From assembly GCA_029465975.1 (NCBI GenBank), contig CM055748.1, forward strand, positions 14,580,627-14,644,626: a stretch of 64,000 bases of DNA. The letters run 5' to 3'. Position 1 is the stretch's first letter; each line of letters begins with the position of its first letter. Under the pieces are notes generated by a model. It was given only the letters and a program-made list of their open reading frames with translations. It was not told where the DNA came from and made no database searches. The stretch comes from Dallia pectoralis (Eukaryota; Chordata; Actinopteri; Esociformes; Umbridae). The position numbers were made by a program, and so were the translations under genes. Shown in pieces: positions 11,457 through 20,922 of the stretch.

Positions 11457-12081
11457 TGTTATGGAATTTTATGATCACTCAAGAAGTTTAGTTACATGTA
11501 AGTCATAGATGTTGTTTAGGCCAAAATGCACAGAGAAAGGAATGTGATCTTCAGGTTGCTAGAAGGGCCAAGGCTAGAAACAGATGTCCCGAACACCTTA
11601 TCTGTGATGGACTGTATGCCTCATCTTCTTCCTGTGTTTATCTACCATGTGTCTGGCCTCCCTTTTCTTGAGAGCACTGACCTTCGAGTTTTATGACAGC
11701 TTTATGTGTTTTCCAGATTATACTGTATAGTTGGTGGAATCATCTAACAGCTTCATCCTGTTCTCCATCAAGTATGGTTTAAGTTTGTGTGGAAGTATGT
11801 GCGTTACTTATTCTCAATAAATACTGTGTGAACTTCAGTCTCATCAGGTCAGTCTGATCCAGCACAGGTTATTGTCCTGTTGTCTGATGAAGGCTTTCCT
11901 CAAACCTATTCTTCAAGCTTGCTATAGGGATTGATCTGATCAATGCAAAAGCTTAAACCTGTATTTGAGAAATGGTTTCTTACTTGCAATTAAACAAGTT
12001 AAAATTGTCAACTGTAACATACTCTCGTGCGTCTTACTTTAAGTTCGAATTCAGCGATTAAAGTCTAAAATTTCCACGACA
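11457..12081 (+). repeat. 3' LTR of the ERV
   Basis: 625 bp, the same length as the 5' LTR and with no difference found by eye. Poly(A) signal at 11816-11821. Confidence 0.92.
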
Positions 12082-12085
12082 GGTC

Positions 12086-12590
12086 CAACAGCATAAGGAC
12101 AGTGGTTTTTCCAGCTTCATTATTTAGCCGGATGTCATTGACTACTTTAACCAGGGCTGTTTCAGTACTATGGTATTCTCTAAAACCTGATTGGTAAAGA
12201 TCAAAACAGGTATTTAAGGTCAAAAAAGCAGACTTGATAAAAAAAAAAAATCCATTATTTTGCCGACGAAAGGTACATTAGATATGAGCCTGTAATTGTT
12301 AAGGACAGACCCATCCAAGTTGTCCTTTTTAAGTAAAGGCTTTACAACGCCTATCTTAAGGGACGTAGGAAATACGCCGCTCAGAAGGGAAGTATTAATT
12401 ATTAAAAGCACACCAGTTGCTATTTAATGAAGCACAGATTTGAAAAAGCTGGTAGATAAGATGTCCAACTCAGATGTAGAAGAGCTTAGACTTTGTACAA
12501 TCTTTTCAAGGATGTCAAAGTCAACAGGGCTAAAAATTGAAAGAGTGTTAAACTCATCTCGAGAGATGCCATGTGAAGTATATGGGATAT
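12086..12590 (-). mobile_element. L2/CR1-like LINE, 5'-truncated remainder
   Basis: This is the upstream half of the same LINE. The minus-strand frame at 12220-12411 contains VVKPLLKKDNLDGS and NNYRLISNVPF, the start of the reverse transcriptase. The element ends abruptly at about 12590, where the 22-bp minisatellite resumes, so it is a 5'-truncated insertion into that minisatellite. Confidence 0.82.
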
Positions 12591-12596
12591 GATGTC

Positions 12597-12988
12597 TATC
12601 TATCCTCTGCCATCTCTGTATCTATCCTCTGCCATCTCTGTGTTTATCCTTTGCCATCTCTGTGTCTATCCTCTGCCATCTCTGTGTTTATCCTTAGCCA
12701 TCTCTGTGTCTATCCTCTGCCATCTCTGTGTCTATCCTCTGCCATCTCTGTGTCTATCCTCTGCCATCTCTGTATCTATCCTCTGCCATCTCTGTATCTA
12801 TCCTCTGCCATCTCTGAGTCTATCCTCTGCCATCTCTGTGTCTATCCTCTGCCATCTCTGTATCTATCCTCTGCCATCTCTGAGTCTATCCTCTGCCATC
12901 TCTGAGTCTATCCTCTGCCATCTCTGAGTCTATCCTCTGCCATCTCTGAGTCTATCCTCTGCCATCTCTGTATCTATCCTCTGCCATC
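12597..12988 (+). repeat. 22-bp minisatellite, right part
   Basis: The same 22-bp unit as 4222-4993, about 18 copies, with its own variants (GAGTCT, GTTTATC). It is the other half of the array split by the LINE and ERV. Confidence 0.93.
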
Positions 12989-13091
12989 AATTATTTCAGG
13001 ATCTTACTCACATCATTACAGACATTCTCACATCCGCAAATGCATTTAATAATCTTTATTAAAACAAAACGATAAACATTTAAGTTGTTGC
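12989..13091. other. Intron sequence
   Basis: A short AT-rich stretch between the minisatellite and the LTR. Nothing recognised. Confidence 0.5.
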
Positions 13092-13434
13092 TGTCACAAG
13101 TGTGGTGAGTTTTGTTCCACACGGGGAGTTTAGTCGGGTGCACTTCCTGTTTCTGGTGATTGTTTTGTTGTTAGCACAGCTGGGGCTTGTTAGCAATCGC
13201 TGAGGCTATTTAACACTAGTTTGGGTTTGCACTTTGCTTGGTATTGTTTGCATTTTACGGTTGTTATAGGTGAGTGTGTTAGTTAATTGTCGTTCACTGT
13301 TTTGTAGCTTCATTAGTTCTCTTTTTCTTTCAATTCAATGGATGTTTTCCGTTTGTGCTCCATGTTTTTAATTGTAATTTTTCTTAGCGCTTGGCTCCTT
13401 CATGCACTACACCGATGGATATTGTGACCGTTGC
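13087..13434 (+). mobile_element. Solo LTR (family 2) with GTTGC target duplication
   Basis: The LTR is 13092-13429, starting TGTCACA and ending TGTGACC. GTTGC direct repeats lie at 13087-13091 and 13430-13434. It shares the start TGTCAC and the internal AGGTGAGTGTG with family 1 at 2258, so the two are probably related. A partial second copy at 14066 arose by tandem duplication with the adjacent mini-exon. Confidence 0.7.
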
Positions 13435-13457
13435 ATTAGGTTTCACAGTACACTTAC

Positions 13458-13490
13458 CCTTATCTTTCATATCTTGTTCGTGCTGCTCCT
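13458..13490 (-). CDS. Mini-exon, HEQDM type, 33 bp
   Basis: Encodes EEQHEQDMKDK. The acceptor is TGTGTACAG and the donor G|GTAAGTGTAC. It lies 28 bp beyond a solo LTR (13092-13429) and belongs to a local duplication with the copy at 14347-14379. Confidence 0.68.
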
Positions 13491-13708
13491 CTGTACACAT
13501 GAAGAAAACACATTATTATAGTCACCATGGTAACAATCATTCTACCTTGAACTTTCAGTGTTAAACAGTTGACCAGGTAGGAACCAGACATAAATGATTA
13601 ATACAACTAATGTGGGGAACTCAGTAGGGGTAGTACTGTTTGGAACCGTTCACATTTGAACTGATAACGATAAGGTACCAGTACCCAGCCCATCCTACTC
13701 TGCCCAAT

Positions 13709-13826
13709 GCCCCACCACCACTTCACACAGCCCTTCCTCCTCTACCCCCCACCACCACTTCACACAGCCATTTCCCCTCTACCCTCCTCCCCCCACCACC
13801 ACTTCACACAGCCATTTCCCCTCTAC
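13709..13826 (+). repeat. Short tandem repeat with CCACCACCACTTCACACAGCC core
   Basis: Three imperfect copies of a 40-50-bp C-rich unit lie in the intron between the two HEQDM exons. The open frames over it are by-products of the repeat. Confidence 0.8.
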
Positions 13827-14065
13827 ATGCAGGTGTCACTGTTCAGAATTTCAGTGGAAAGAGAAAAAATATTTGCTTGCTTATACTTACATTTATTAAA
13901 TGGTTCATTTAAACCAACTACTCTTTTTATATTTTGGATTCCCTCTTACATTTAAAAAATAGAGGAGCAACCTCTTCTGCCTCTATGGACCAGCATATAA
14001 CTTTAAATTATTTTGTTAAACAGTCGAAATAACAAAAAAATACTGTCAGTGTACAAATATTTCAG
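13827..14065. other. Intron sequence
   Basis: AT-rich, no recognisable element; bridges the two halves of the local duplication. Confidence 0.5.
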
Positions 14066-14318
14066 GTTAGCAATCACCGGGGCTATTTAAAACTATAGTT
14101 TGGGTTTGCACTTTGCTTGCTATTGTTTGCATTTTACGGTTGTTATAGGTGAGTGTGTTAGTTAAAGTCGTTCACTGTTTTGTAGCTTCATTAGTCCTCT
14201 TTTTCTTTCAATTCAATGGATGTTTTCCATTTGTGCTCCGTGTTTGTTTTAATGTTTTTAATGTGATTTTGTTCAGCGCTTGGCTCCTTCATGCACTACA
14301 CCGATGGATATTGTGACC
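14066..14318 (+). mobile_element. Partial copy of LTR family 2
   Basis: Matches the 3' two-thirds of the LTR at 13092-13429, including the same end TGTGACC and the following GTTGC, and then the same mini-exon. It is part of a tandem duplication rather than a separate insertion. Confidence 0.75.
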
Positions 14319-14346
14319 GTTGCATTAGGTTTCAAAGTACACTTAC

Positions 14347-14379
14347 CCTTATCTTTCATATCTTGTTCGTGCTGCTTCT
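14347..14379 (-). CDS. Mini-exon, HEQDM type, duplicate, 33 bp
   Basis: Encodes EKQHEQDMKDK, one residue different from the copy at 13458-13490. Splice signals are the same. It is the second member of a roughly 0.9-kb tandem duplication that also copied the 3' part of the neighbouring LTR. Confidence 0.68.
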
Positions 14380-14605
14380 CTGTACACATGAAGAAAACAC
14401 ATTATTATAGTCACCATGGTAACAATCATTCTACCGTGAACTTTCAGTGTTAAACAGTTGACCAGGTAGGAACCAGACATAAGTGATTAATACAACTAAT
14501 GTGGGGAACTCAGTCGGGGTATCAATCTATTATTGACAGTATGAACAGCAGTGTTGGGCAATAACGCGTTACTCTCTAACGCAGTTACTTTTGACAGTAA
14601 CTAAT

Positions 14606-15576
14606 ACTGTAACTAGGGATGGGAATTGATAAGAATTTAACGATTACGATTCCATTATCGATATTGCTTATCGATCCGATTCCTTATCGATTCTCTTATC
14701 GATTCTCATTGGGTGAGGAAATAATTACAAATTTGTTTGTTTGTATTAACTTGCTTTAATATCTGATAAGAACACCGCACATACTCAGAGTATACACAAA
14801 TTATGTGTAGCAACCTCAGAACAAACCTAAAAGTAGGTGAGCTACAAAGTAAAGTCCAGGGACCTATAGATTTTTTCACATTCATTGGTCCAGCCAAAAA
14901 AATAAATAAAACTGCCATTTAAGTGCCATAAAAACAAAAACACAGACGGTAAACAGTCAAGGAAGAGCTTGTTCCTTTGGGAATATTCAACCTGAAACTA
15001 AATTCAACTCAACTGACATACAAAATAGAAAGAAGTCTTCTGTAAAGACCACAACTATCAACTTGGGCAAATGATTGACAATGGAGATTATTATCTGTAT
15101 AGTAAAAGTTTACACAATGAAATGGCGCTCACATTAACTAAATAGACAAGTTACCTTTGGCATTTATAGCAGATGCCGTCTCATTAGCTTCGCTGCTGCT
15201 TGACTCACTTGTTGTTGTTGTGTCGCTGAGTAGTAGAATCAAACACGCGACAGTCCTGCAAACGGATTGCGTGCTGTGTGGCCAAATGCTTCTGCATATT
15301 GGAGGTAGTTCCCCCCCATTGCCGAAATTAAACTTTTACAACTGTTGCAAATGACTGCATTGGCGTCTTTTCGAGTGAAATATAACCACACTTTAGATCG
15401 CTTCTGCGTAACCAAAATGCGCAGCGCGTGTGTGACGGTCATGATGACACATTTGCAACGAGCCGAACCGTTAAGCGGAACCGTTAAGCAGGTACACTAA
15501 CGGTTCCAAGGAATCGATTCACTGGGAACCGGTTCTAAAGAAGAACCGGTTCTCGATTCCCATCCCTAACTGTAAC
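14606..15576 (-). mobile_element. Nested hAT element with ACTGTAAC target duplication
   Basis: The element is 14614-15568 (955 bp), with inverted ends TAGGGATGGGAAT and ATTCCCATCCCTA and the 8-bp duplication ACTGTAAC at 14606-14613 and 15569-15576. The arms carry GATAAGGAATC-like subterminal repeats. A BED zinc-finger relic lies on the minus strand inside. Confidence 0.85.
15239..15442 (-). pseudogene. BED zinc-finger start of a hAT transposase, frameshifted
   Basis: The minus-strand frame reads SKVWLYFTRKDANAVICNSC, a typical BED-finger start with the CxxC pair. Before the expected His pair the frame breaks at a G run near 15310; the His-containing part (QKHLATQH) is present in the next frame. 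A transposase DNA-binding domain, inactive in this copy. Confidence 0.75.
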
Positions 15577-15686
15577 GCATTACTTCTTAAATAAATTAAC
15601 TCTGTTACCGTTTCCATATGGTGCGTTGTCCGTTACTTGTCCGTTACTTTTTTCAGCCTAACCTGTTCCCTATCAGGGAACTTCGA

Positions 15687-15836
15687 GCTGCGTGAAAACG
15701 CTATGGGAACGCTCTGCGTGAGTGCGTCATGAAGCACATGTGTAATCAGTCCAATGGCGTGACGGAACGTCACAGACGGGTGACGTCGCGACCAGGAAGT
15801 CATAAAAGCACCCCTAATTACCGGCACCTTCAGTTT
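15687..15836 (+). repeat. Left inverted terminal repeat of DIRS
   Basis: 150 bp from GCTGCGTGAAAACG to CTTCAGTTT, the reverse complement of 20687-20836 with about one visible mismatch (gacgggtgac against gacaggtgac). Confidence 0.85.
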
Positions 15837-15944
15837 TTTGTTGCTTCAGCAAGTGCATGTTGTGACAGTCCTCGCGGGTTTCTGCTATTACGTTGATAAT
15901 TCAGAAATTTTCTTGGCGTTTATGTACAAGAGCTCACCGCGATT

Positions 15945-17201
15945 ATGGCAACCGAGCGGCGTTTCAGACAGTGTGCTTCTCCCTGCAACCGCTTTCTCAC
16001 GGGCCGGGACACACATGTTCTGTGCGTAGTTTGTTTGGGAGAGGAGCATGCCCAGCTAGCCTTGGAAGAGGCTAGCTGTAAGCATTGCGACCGTCTCGCC
16101 ATCCGCACACTTCGCTCTCGCCTGGCGCTTTTTCAGGAAAGCGGCTCGGTTCGCGTTCCCCGCGGTTCAGGTCCCGCCGCTGCCGAGGCACGGCGCCGAC
16201 TGACGTCGTGGGGTTCGCAAGCGGATCTAGCATGCGGTTCCGAGACGGCTTCTGCATTTTCTCGGTCCTCGTCTGCTAGAGCCAGTGCCTCGGCTCGGGG
16301 TTCGGAAGCACCCGTGCGGGTTTCTTCCGCCCTGGGTGAGGCACCTTTTTCTCAGCCGTCCAGTTCTGAGGAAATGGAGGTTGAAAACCTCGAGGCGGAG
16401 GCTGAATTGTTGGTTCAGTCACCTGCGAACGAGGAGCTGCTGGAGGTACTCACCCGAGCTGTGGGAAAGCTCAACATCGAGTGGCCGGCTGACAGGCAGG
16501 AGTCTGCTTCAACTAGTAAGTTGAATGAACGATTCTTGCCCTCCCGTGCTTTACCTCCTCGCCGGTGTTTGCCTTTCTTCCCGGACCTCCACACTGAGGT
16601 GTCGAGGTCCTGGAAAAAGCCGGTGTCGTCCCGGGTGTTTAATCCGCGGACTCATATGTATTCAAATGTTGCCGAGGCTAATGTTCATGGGTACGGACCG
16701 ATGCCAGTCGCGGAGGAGATACTGGCGAGCCATTTATCTCCCGCGGCATCGTCTCTGAGGACACCGGCATTGCCCTCCAAGGCGTTGAAGACTACTTCAG
16801 CGCTGGTGGGCAAAGCTTATTCGGCGGCGGGTCAGGCAGCTTCCTGCCTCCATACTATGTCTATTCTACAGGCATATCAGGCAGAGCTGCTTAGCGACGG
16901 GGCTCAGGGGGAGACTGTAAGTCCTGATGAGGTTCGAGAACTTCGTCAGGCGGCGGATTTGTCTCTTCGTGCCACTAAGGAGACGGCCAAATCAGTGGGC
17001 CGTGCTATGGCAGCCTTGGTGGCTACGGAGAGGCATCTCTGGCTGAGCCTCTCTGATATGAGAGATCGGGAGAAAGCCTTCCTTCTGGACGCGCCTCTTT
17101 CCCCGACGGCCTCTTTGGCCCTGCTATTGGCTCGGTCGTCGAGAGGTTTCAGGAGGAGAGAAGGCAGGCGGCTGCCTTCCAGAAATTTCTCCCCGTCGTA
17201 G
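15945..17201 (+). CDS. DIRS gag-like protein, C-terminus off frame
   Basis: A 418-codon ORF from the ATG at 15945. Residues 9-50 hold a Cys/His cluster (CASPC, CVVCLGEEHAQ, CKHC) seen in DIRS gag-like proteins. The middle is Ser/Pro-rich (about 60-170); the last 200 residues carry the conserved helical part, with PADRQESASTS, ALPSKALKTTSALVGKAYSA and ATERHLWLSLSDM. After about 17120 the frame is wrong: the expected end (ERFQEERRQAAAFQKFLP) is encoded one frame over and runs to about 17332. A single indel therefore truncates it. It probably forms the ribonucleoprotein particle; function by family only. Confidence 0.8.
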   Translation: MATERRFRQCASPCNRFLTGRDTHVLCVVCLGEEHAQLALEEASCKHCDRLAIRTLRSRLALFQESGSVRVPRGSGPAAAEARRRLTSWGSQADLACGSETASAFSRSSSARASASARGSEAPVRVSSALGEAPFSQPSSSEEMEVENLEAEAELLVQSPANEELLEVLTRAVGKLNIEWPADRQESASTSKLNERFLPSRALPPRRCLPFFPDLHTEVSRSWKKPVSSRVFNPRTHMYSNVAEANVHGYGPMPVAEEILASHLSPAASSLRTPALPSKALKTTSALVGKAYSAAGQAASCLHTMSILQAYQAELLSDGAQGETVSPDEVRELRQAADLSLRATKETAKSVGRAMAALVATERHLWLSLSDMRDREKAFLLDAPLSPTASLALLLARSSRGFRRREGRRLPSRNFSPS

Positions 17202-17276
17202 CCGCGTCGCGGGGCTGTCGGACGGGGCAGCCCCGCCCGGCGCCGAGCACGGCACACCGGGCGCAGCAGAGAGTGA

Positions 17277-19475
17277 GTGTCGCTACTCGGGCGCCCCCAC
17301 ACGATGAGTGGGCCGGGCGGCGACGCTCATAGGCGGGGCCTTCGAGGGGTAGGACAGTTCCGAGGCCTGTCGCTACATCCAAGAAGGCTTTGTCTAAGAG
17401 ACCCTGACAGGGGGGTCAAACCGCTGGGGGTGGTCCCCACCAGGGGAGTAGTGAGCTCCTCCTGGTGCCCTCAGCGGGGTGGCCTGGGCGAGCGTTTTCC
17501 CGAGGGGCGCTCGCCTCCTCCGAGGAGGGGCCCAGAACTGTCGGACCAGTTGTTCCCTGCCAGTGCGCTGTTACAGGGCACTGTGTCTGCAGTACCTGTT
17601 ACTCCAGAGGCCAGCCTCGAGAGGCTGGTACCCCTAGTAGATTTTCTGGCAGAGTGGAAGACCCTGCCGAATATATCTCAGTGGGTCCTGCGGATCAGGA
17701 CGCATCCGCCTCGTTTCAATGGGGTCCTGCCCACAGTGGTGGGCCCAGAGCAGGCTCTGGTACTGGAGCAGGAGTTACAGACTCTCCTGCTAAAAGGGGC
17801 TATAGAACGAGTTCTTCCTCTCAGCAGGGAGTCGGGCTGGTACAGCCGGTACTTCGTTGTTCCCAAGAAGGATGGGGGGTTGCGTCCTATTTTAGACCTA
17901 CGTCTGTTGAATCAGACGGTCGGGAGACTCAGCTTCAAAATGCTCACTCTCAAACAGATCGTATCACAGATCAGGTCCGAGGACTGGTTTGTCACGATAG
18001 ATCTGAAGGACGCCTATTTTCACATCTCCATCCTTCCACAACACAGGAAGTTCCTGAGGTTCGCTTTTGGGGGCGAAGCGTACCAGTATCGGGTTCTTCC
18101 GTTTGGCCTAGCACTCTCTCCCCGTACGTTCACAAGATGTATAGACGCTGCCCTGGCGCCGTTGCGCCTCCAGGGCATACGCATCCTCAATTACATCGAC
18201 GATTGGTTGATTCTGGCTCCGTCGGAGCATCTAGCGGTTCGGCATCGAGATGTCGTTCTGGCTCACATCAACAAACTGGGGTTGAGGCTCAATGCTGGGA
18301 AGAGTGTGCTGTCGCCGGTACAGGTGACCACTTTCCTGGGCGTAGTCTGGGATTCGACCACGATGCGGGCACATCTGTCTCCTGCACGTGTGGCGTCGAT
18401 CCTTGCTGCCGTCGAGCAGGTGAGGCTAGGCCAGTCACTCACTGTGAAACAGTTTCCGAGACTGTTGGGTCTGCTGGCAGCAGCGTCCAACGTTATTCCT
18501 TGCGGCCTGCTGTTCATGAGACCGTTACAGTGGTGGCTCAGAACCAAGGGGTTCTCCCCGAGGGGAAACCAGTTCCGCATGATCACTGTTACGCGGCGTT
18601 GTCTCCGCACGCTGGTCATGTGGAGGAAGCCTTGGTTCCTAACCCAGGGTCCCGTGTTGGGAGCTCCGTGTCGTCGTGTTACACTAACGACGGATGCCTC
18701 CCTCACCGGCTGGGGGGCGATCATGAGTGGTCGCCCAGCTCAAGGGCTCTGGCGGGGCCATCAGCTATCATGGCACATAAATTGGCTAGAGATGCTGGCA
18801 GTTTACCAGGCTCTGAAGCACTTCCTCCCAGACCTAAGGGGTCATCATGTTCTTGTCCGGTCGGACAACACACCGGTGGTTTTTTATATCAACCACCAGG
18901 GGGGTCTGCGCTCACGCCCACTTTACAATCTGGCCCGCCAGGTCCTTCTGTGGTCCCACGGGAAGCTCCTTTCTTTAAGGGCCATTTTTATCCCTGGGTA
19001 CCTAAATCAGGGGGCAGACACCCTGTCGAGACAGGGCCGAGGCCCGGGAGTGGAGACTCCATCCCGAGGTGGTGGAGCTCCTTTGGTCGCACTTCGGTCG
19101 GGCCGAAGTGGACCTATTTGCGTCCAGAGAGACGTCACACTGTCCTCTGTGGTTTTCGCTGACTCATCCAGCCCCACTGGGGCTGGATGCCATGGTGCAG
19201 GCATGGCCGAGGTCACGCCTGTACGCTTTCCCCCCGGTTGCTCTGCTCCCAGGAGTTCTGGAGAGGATCCGTCAGGAGCGGGTCAGTCTACTGCTTGTAG
19301 CACCGTACTGGCCGGCCCGAGTATGGTTTGCGGACCTAATATCTCTCCTCGTCGGCTCTCCGCTGGAGATTCCGATCAGGAGGGACCTGCTTTCCCAGGC
19401 GCATGGGGTCATCCTTCACCCCGCTCGGAGCTGTGGAAACTATGGGCCTGGCCTCTGAGGGGGCCCGCCTCTTAG
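17277..19475 (+). CDS. DIRS reverse transcriptase / RNase H
   Basis: A 733-codon open frame. Reverse transcriptase: FVVPKKDGGLRPILDLRLLN, then FVTIDLKDAYFHI (first catalytic Asp), VLPFGLALSPRTF and the active site YIDD at about residue 306 (18192-18203). RNase H from about residue 470: TTDASLTGWGA, the Glu in NWLEMLAVYQAL, the Asp in VRSDNT, and the last Asp in NQGADTLSRQ near 580. From about 19040 to 19410 the real frame is another one (19069-19458, DLFASRE, VAPYWP, RRDLLSQ), so indels disrupt the linker to the recombinase. The first codon at 17277 is GTG after a TGA; the true start is unclear. Confidence 0.88.
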   Translation: MSLLGRPHTMSGPGGDAHRRGLRGVGQFRGLSLHPRRLCLRDPDRGVKPLGVVPTRGVVSSSWCPQRGGLGERFPEGRSPPPRRGPELSDQLFPASALLQGTVSAVPVTPEASLERLVPLVDFLAEWKTLPNISQWVLRIRTHPPRFNGVLPTVVGPEQALVLEQELQTLLLKGAIERVLPLSRESGWYSRYFVVPKKDGGLRPILDLRLLNQTVGRLSFKMLTLKQIVSQIRSEDWFVTIDLKDAYFHISILPQHRKFLRFAFGGEAYQYRVLPFGLALSPRTFTRCIDAALAPLRLQGIRILNYIDDWLILAPSEHLAVRHRDVVLAHINKLGLRLNAGKSVLSPVQVTTFLGVVWDSTTMRAHLSPARVASILAAVEQVRLGQSLTVKQFPRLLGLLAAASNVIPCGLLFMRPLQWWLRTKGFSPRGNQFRMITVTRRCLRTLVMWRKPWFLTQGPVLGAPCRRVTLTTDASLTGWGAIMSGRPAQGLWRGHQLSWHINWLEMLAVYQALKHFLPDLRGHHVLVRSDNTPVVFYINHQGGLRSRPLYNLARQVLLWSHGKLLSLRAIFIPGYLNQGADTLSRQGRGPGVETPSRGGGAPLVALRSGRSGPICVQRDVTLSSVVFADSSSPTGAGCHGAGMAEVTPVRFPPGCSAPRSSGEDPSGAGQSTACSTVLAGPSMVCGPNISPRRLSAGDSDQEGPAFPGAWGHPSPRSELWKLWAWPLRGPAS

Positions 19476-20492
19476 TTTCAGGTCTCGACTGAGGTCGTTG
19501 AGACCATCCTTCACTCCAGAGCTCCAGCCACAAGGAAGGCGTATGCCGCCAGGTGGAAACTGTTCACCTCGTGGTGTAGAGAACGGCAGGTGGACCCAGT
19601 TAACTGCCCAGTGTTTGCAGTACTGGAGTTCCTGCAGCATCGCTTCTCTACAGGTCTATCCCCATCCACACTGAAGGTGTATGTGGCGGCTTTGTCCGCA
19701 TGCCATGTCCCTCTAAATGGGGTTTCTCTGGGGAGACACCCACTGGTATCACGCTTCCTTCGTGGCGCCCGGAGGCTGAGGCCAGCAGCCGGCATGAGGG
19801 TGCCATCCTGGGACCTGGCTATTGTTCTAGAAGGCCTCTCCCGTGCTCCGTTTGAGCCCATTGAGGAGGTCCCTGACAAGTTCGTGACCCTCAAGACGGT
19901 CTTCTTACTTGCCATCTCTTCTCTGAAGAGGATTGGTGATATGCAAGCGCTGTCGGTGGCGCCCTCTTGCTTGGACTTCTCACCCGGTATGGTCAAGGCG
20001 TTTCTACTACCTTCACCCGGGTATGTCCCCAAGGTCCCAACTAACATTGTTGGGCCTATTGTGCTGCAAGCCTTCTGCCCTCCTCCTTTTTTGACGTCAG
20101 ACCAGAAGAAGCATAACCTCCTCTGCCCGGTTAGGGCCTTAGACGCCTACGTCCACAGAACTGCCCTGTGGAGGCTGTCCGAACAGCTGTTCGTGTGTTT
20201 TGGACCACCCAAGAGAGGGGGTCCTGTGTCTAAGCAGAGGATGAGCAAGTGGGTGGTTGAGGCCATCTCACTTGCTTACAAGTCGGCTGGTCAGCCTTCA
20301 CCCTTGGCTGTTCGAGCCCACTCGACCAGGAGTATGGCGGCTTCAAAAGCCCTTTTGTCAGGTAAAGTGTCTCTACATGACGTCTGTGTTGCGGCAGGCT
20401 GGTCCTCACCGCACACGTTCGTGAGATTTTACCAGCTTGACTTTAGCTCCACGCCAGGGGCGCAGGTGCTTTCGTCCGAATGTGCGCTCTGA
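19476..20492 (+). CDS. DIRS tyrosine recombinase
   Basis: Open in the same frame as the reverse transcriptase but separated from it by the TAG at 19473-19475. Residues from about 19590 make the phage-integrase-type recombinase: an N-terminal helical domain (FLQHRFSTGLSPSTLKVYVAAL), then the catalytic domain with the first Arg in SLKRIGDMQAL, the H-x-x-R box HSTR (20319-20330) and the nucleophile Tyr in FVRFYQLD (20430-20432). All catalytic residues I can check are present. It integrates the circular DNA intermediate. The upstream frame breaks at 19040-19475 make expression of the full protein doubtful. Confidence 0.88.
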   Translation, partial: FQVSTEVVETILHSRAPATRKAYAARWKLFTSWCRERQVDPVNCPVFAVLEFLQHRFSTGLSPSTLKVYVAALSACHVPLNGVSLGRHPLVSRFLRGARRLRPAAGMRVPSWDLAIVLEGLSRAPFEPIEEVPDKFVTLKTVFLLAISSLKRIGDMQALSVAPSCLDFSPGMVKAFLLPSPGYVPKVPTNIVGPIVLQAFCPPPFLTSDQKKHNLLCPVRALDAYVHRTALWRLSEQLFVCFGPPKRGGPVSKQRMSKWVVEAISLAYKSAGQPSPLAVRAHSTRSMAASKALLSGKVSLHDVCVAAGWSSPHTFVRFYQLDFSSTPGAQVLSSECAL

Positions 20493-20535
20493 CTTCACAT
20501 GACGGACACTTGCTCGTATGGCGAAGTGGGTAGTG

Positions 20536-20637
20536 GCGTTCCCATAGCGTTTTCACGCAGCTCGAAGTTCCCTGATAGGGAACGTCTCCGGTTACGTATG
20601 TAACCTTAGTTCCCTGAGGGGAACGAGACGCTGCGTG
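20536..20637 (+). other. DIRS internal complementary region
   Basis: The left half (20536-20583, ...GTTCCCTGATAGGGAAC) is the reverse complement of the element's left outer end. The right half (GTCTCCGGTTACGTATG...) is that of the right outer end. In the DIRS model it serves as the template that completes the ends and circularises the DNA. Confidence 0.88.
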
Positions 20638-20686
20638 TCTGTGCCATACTCCCAGCATGCCCTTGGCACTTGCTTCAGCCCATCAG

Positions 20687-20836
20687 AAACTGAAGGTGCC
20701 GGTAATTAGGGGTGCTTTTATGACTTCCTGGTCGCGACGTCACCTGTCTGTGACGTTCCGTCACGCCATTGGACTGATTACACATGTGCTTCATGACGCA
20801 CTCACGCAGAGCGTTCCCATAGCGTTTTCACGCAGC
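20687..20836 (+). repeat. Right inverted terminal repeat of DIRS
   Basis: The inverted partner of 15687-15836. Confidence 0.85.
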
Positions 20837-20922
20837 GTCTCGTTCCCCTCAGGGAACTAAGGTTACATACGTAACCGGAGACGTTGTGCGTGTTTCCGAT
20901 TATTCAAGTATATGCGGCAGTC

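Larger units (their letters stand above)
6269..12085 (+). mobile_element. Endogenous retrovirus (gamma/epsilon-like), gag-only provirus
   Basis: Two 625-bp LTRs (6273-6897 and 11457-12081) look identical by eye. The 4-bp target duplication GGTC lies at 6269-6272 and 12082-12085. A proline-like primer site follows the 5' LTR and a purine tract precedes the 3' LTR. The interior has a broken gag (7522-9089), then about 2.3 kb with no recognisable protease, polymerase or envelope. Identical LTRs mean a young insertion, yet it cannot encode its own replication enzymes; I infer mobilisation in trans. It is inserted in the reverse transcriptase of an L2-like LINE. Confidence 0.88.
15665..20885 (+). 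mobile_element. DIRS-type tyrosine-recombinase retrotransposon, full length
   Basis: 5,221 bp between GTT ends. Inverted terminal repeats of 150 bp (15687-15836 and 20687-20836) match almost perfectly. An internal complementary region (20536-20637) is the reverse complement of the left outer end joined to that of the right outer end, the defining DIRS structure. No target duplication, as expected for recombinase integration. ORFs run in order gag, reverse transcriptase-RNase H, tyrosine recombinase, all with frame breaks. Inserted in the hAT element 14549-21391. Confidence 0.92.

Noticed and set aside
17465..19162. 565-codon frame overlapping the DIRS reverse transcriptase in another frame
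   Set aside because: Shadow of a GC-rich gene; it carries no known motif, while the other frame has the full reverse transcriptase and RNase H.
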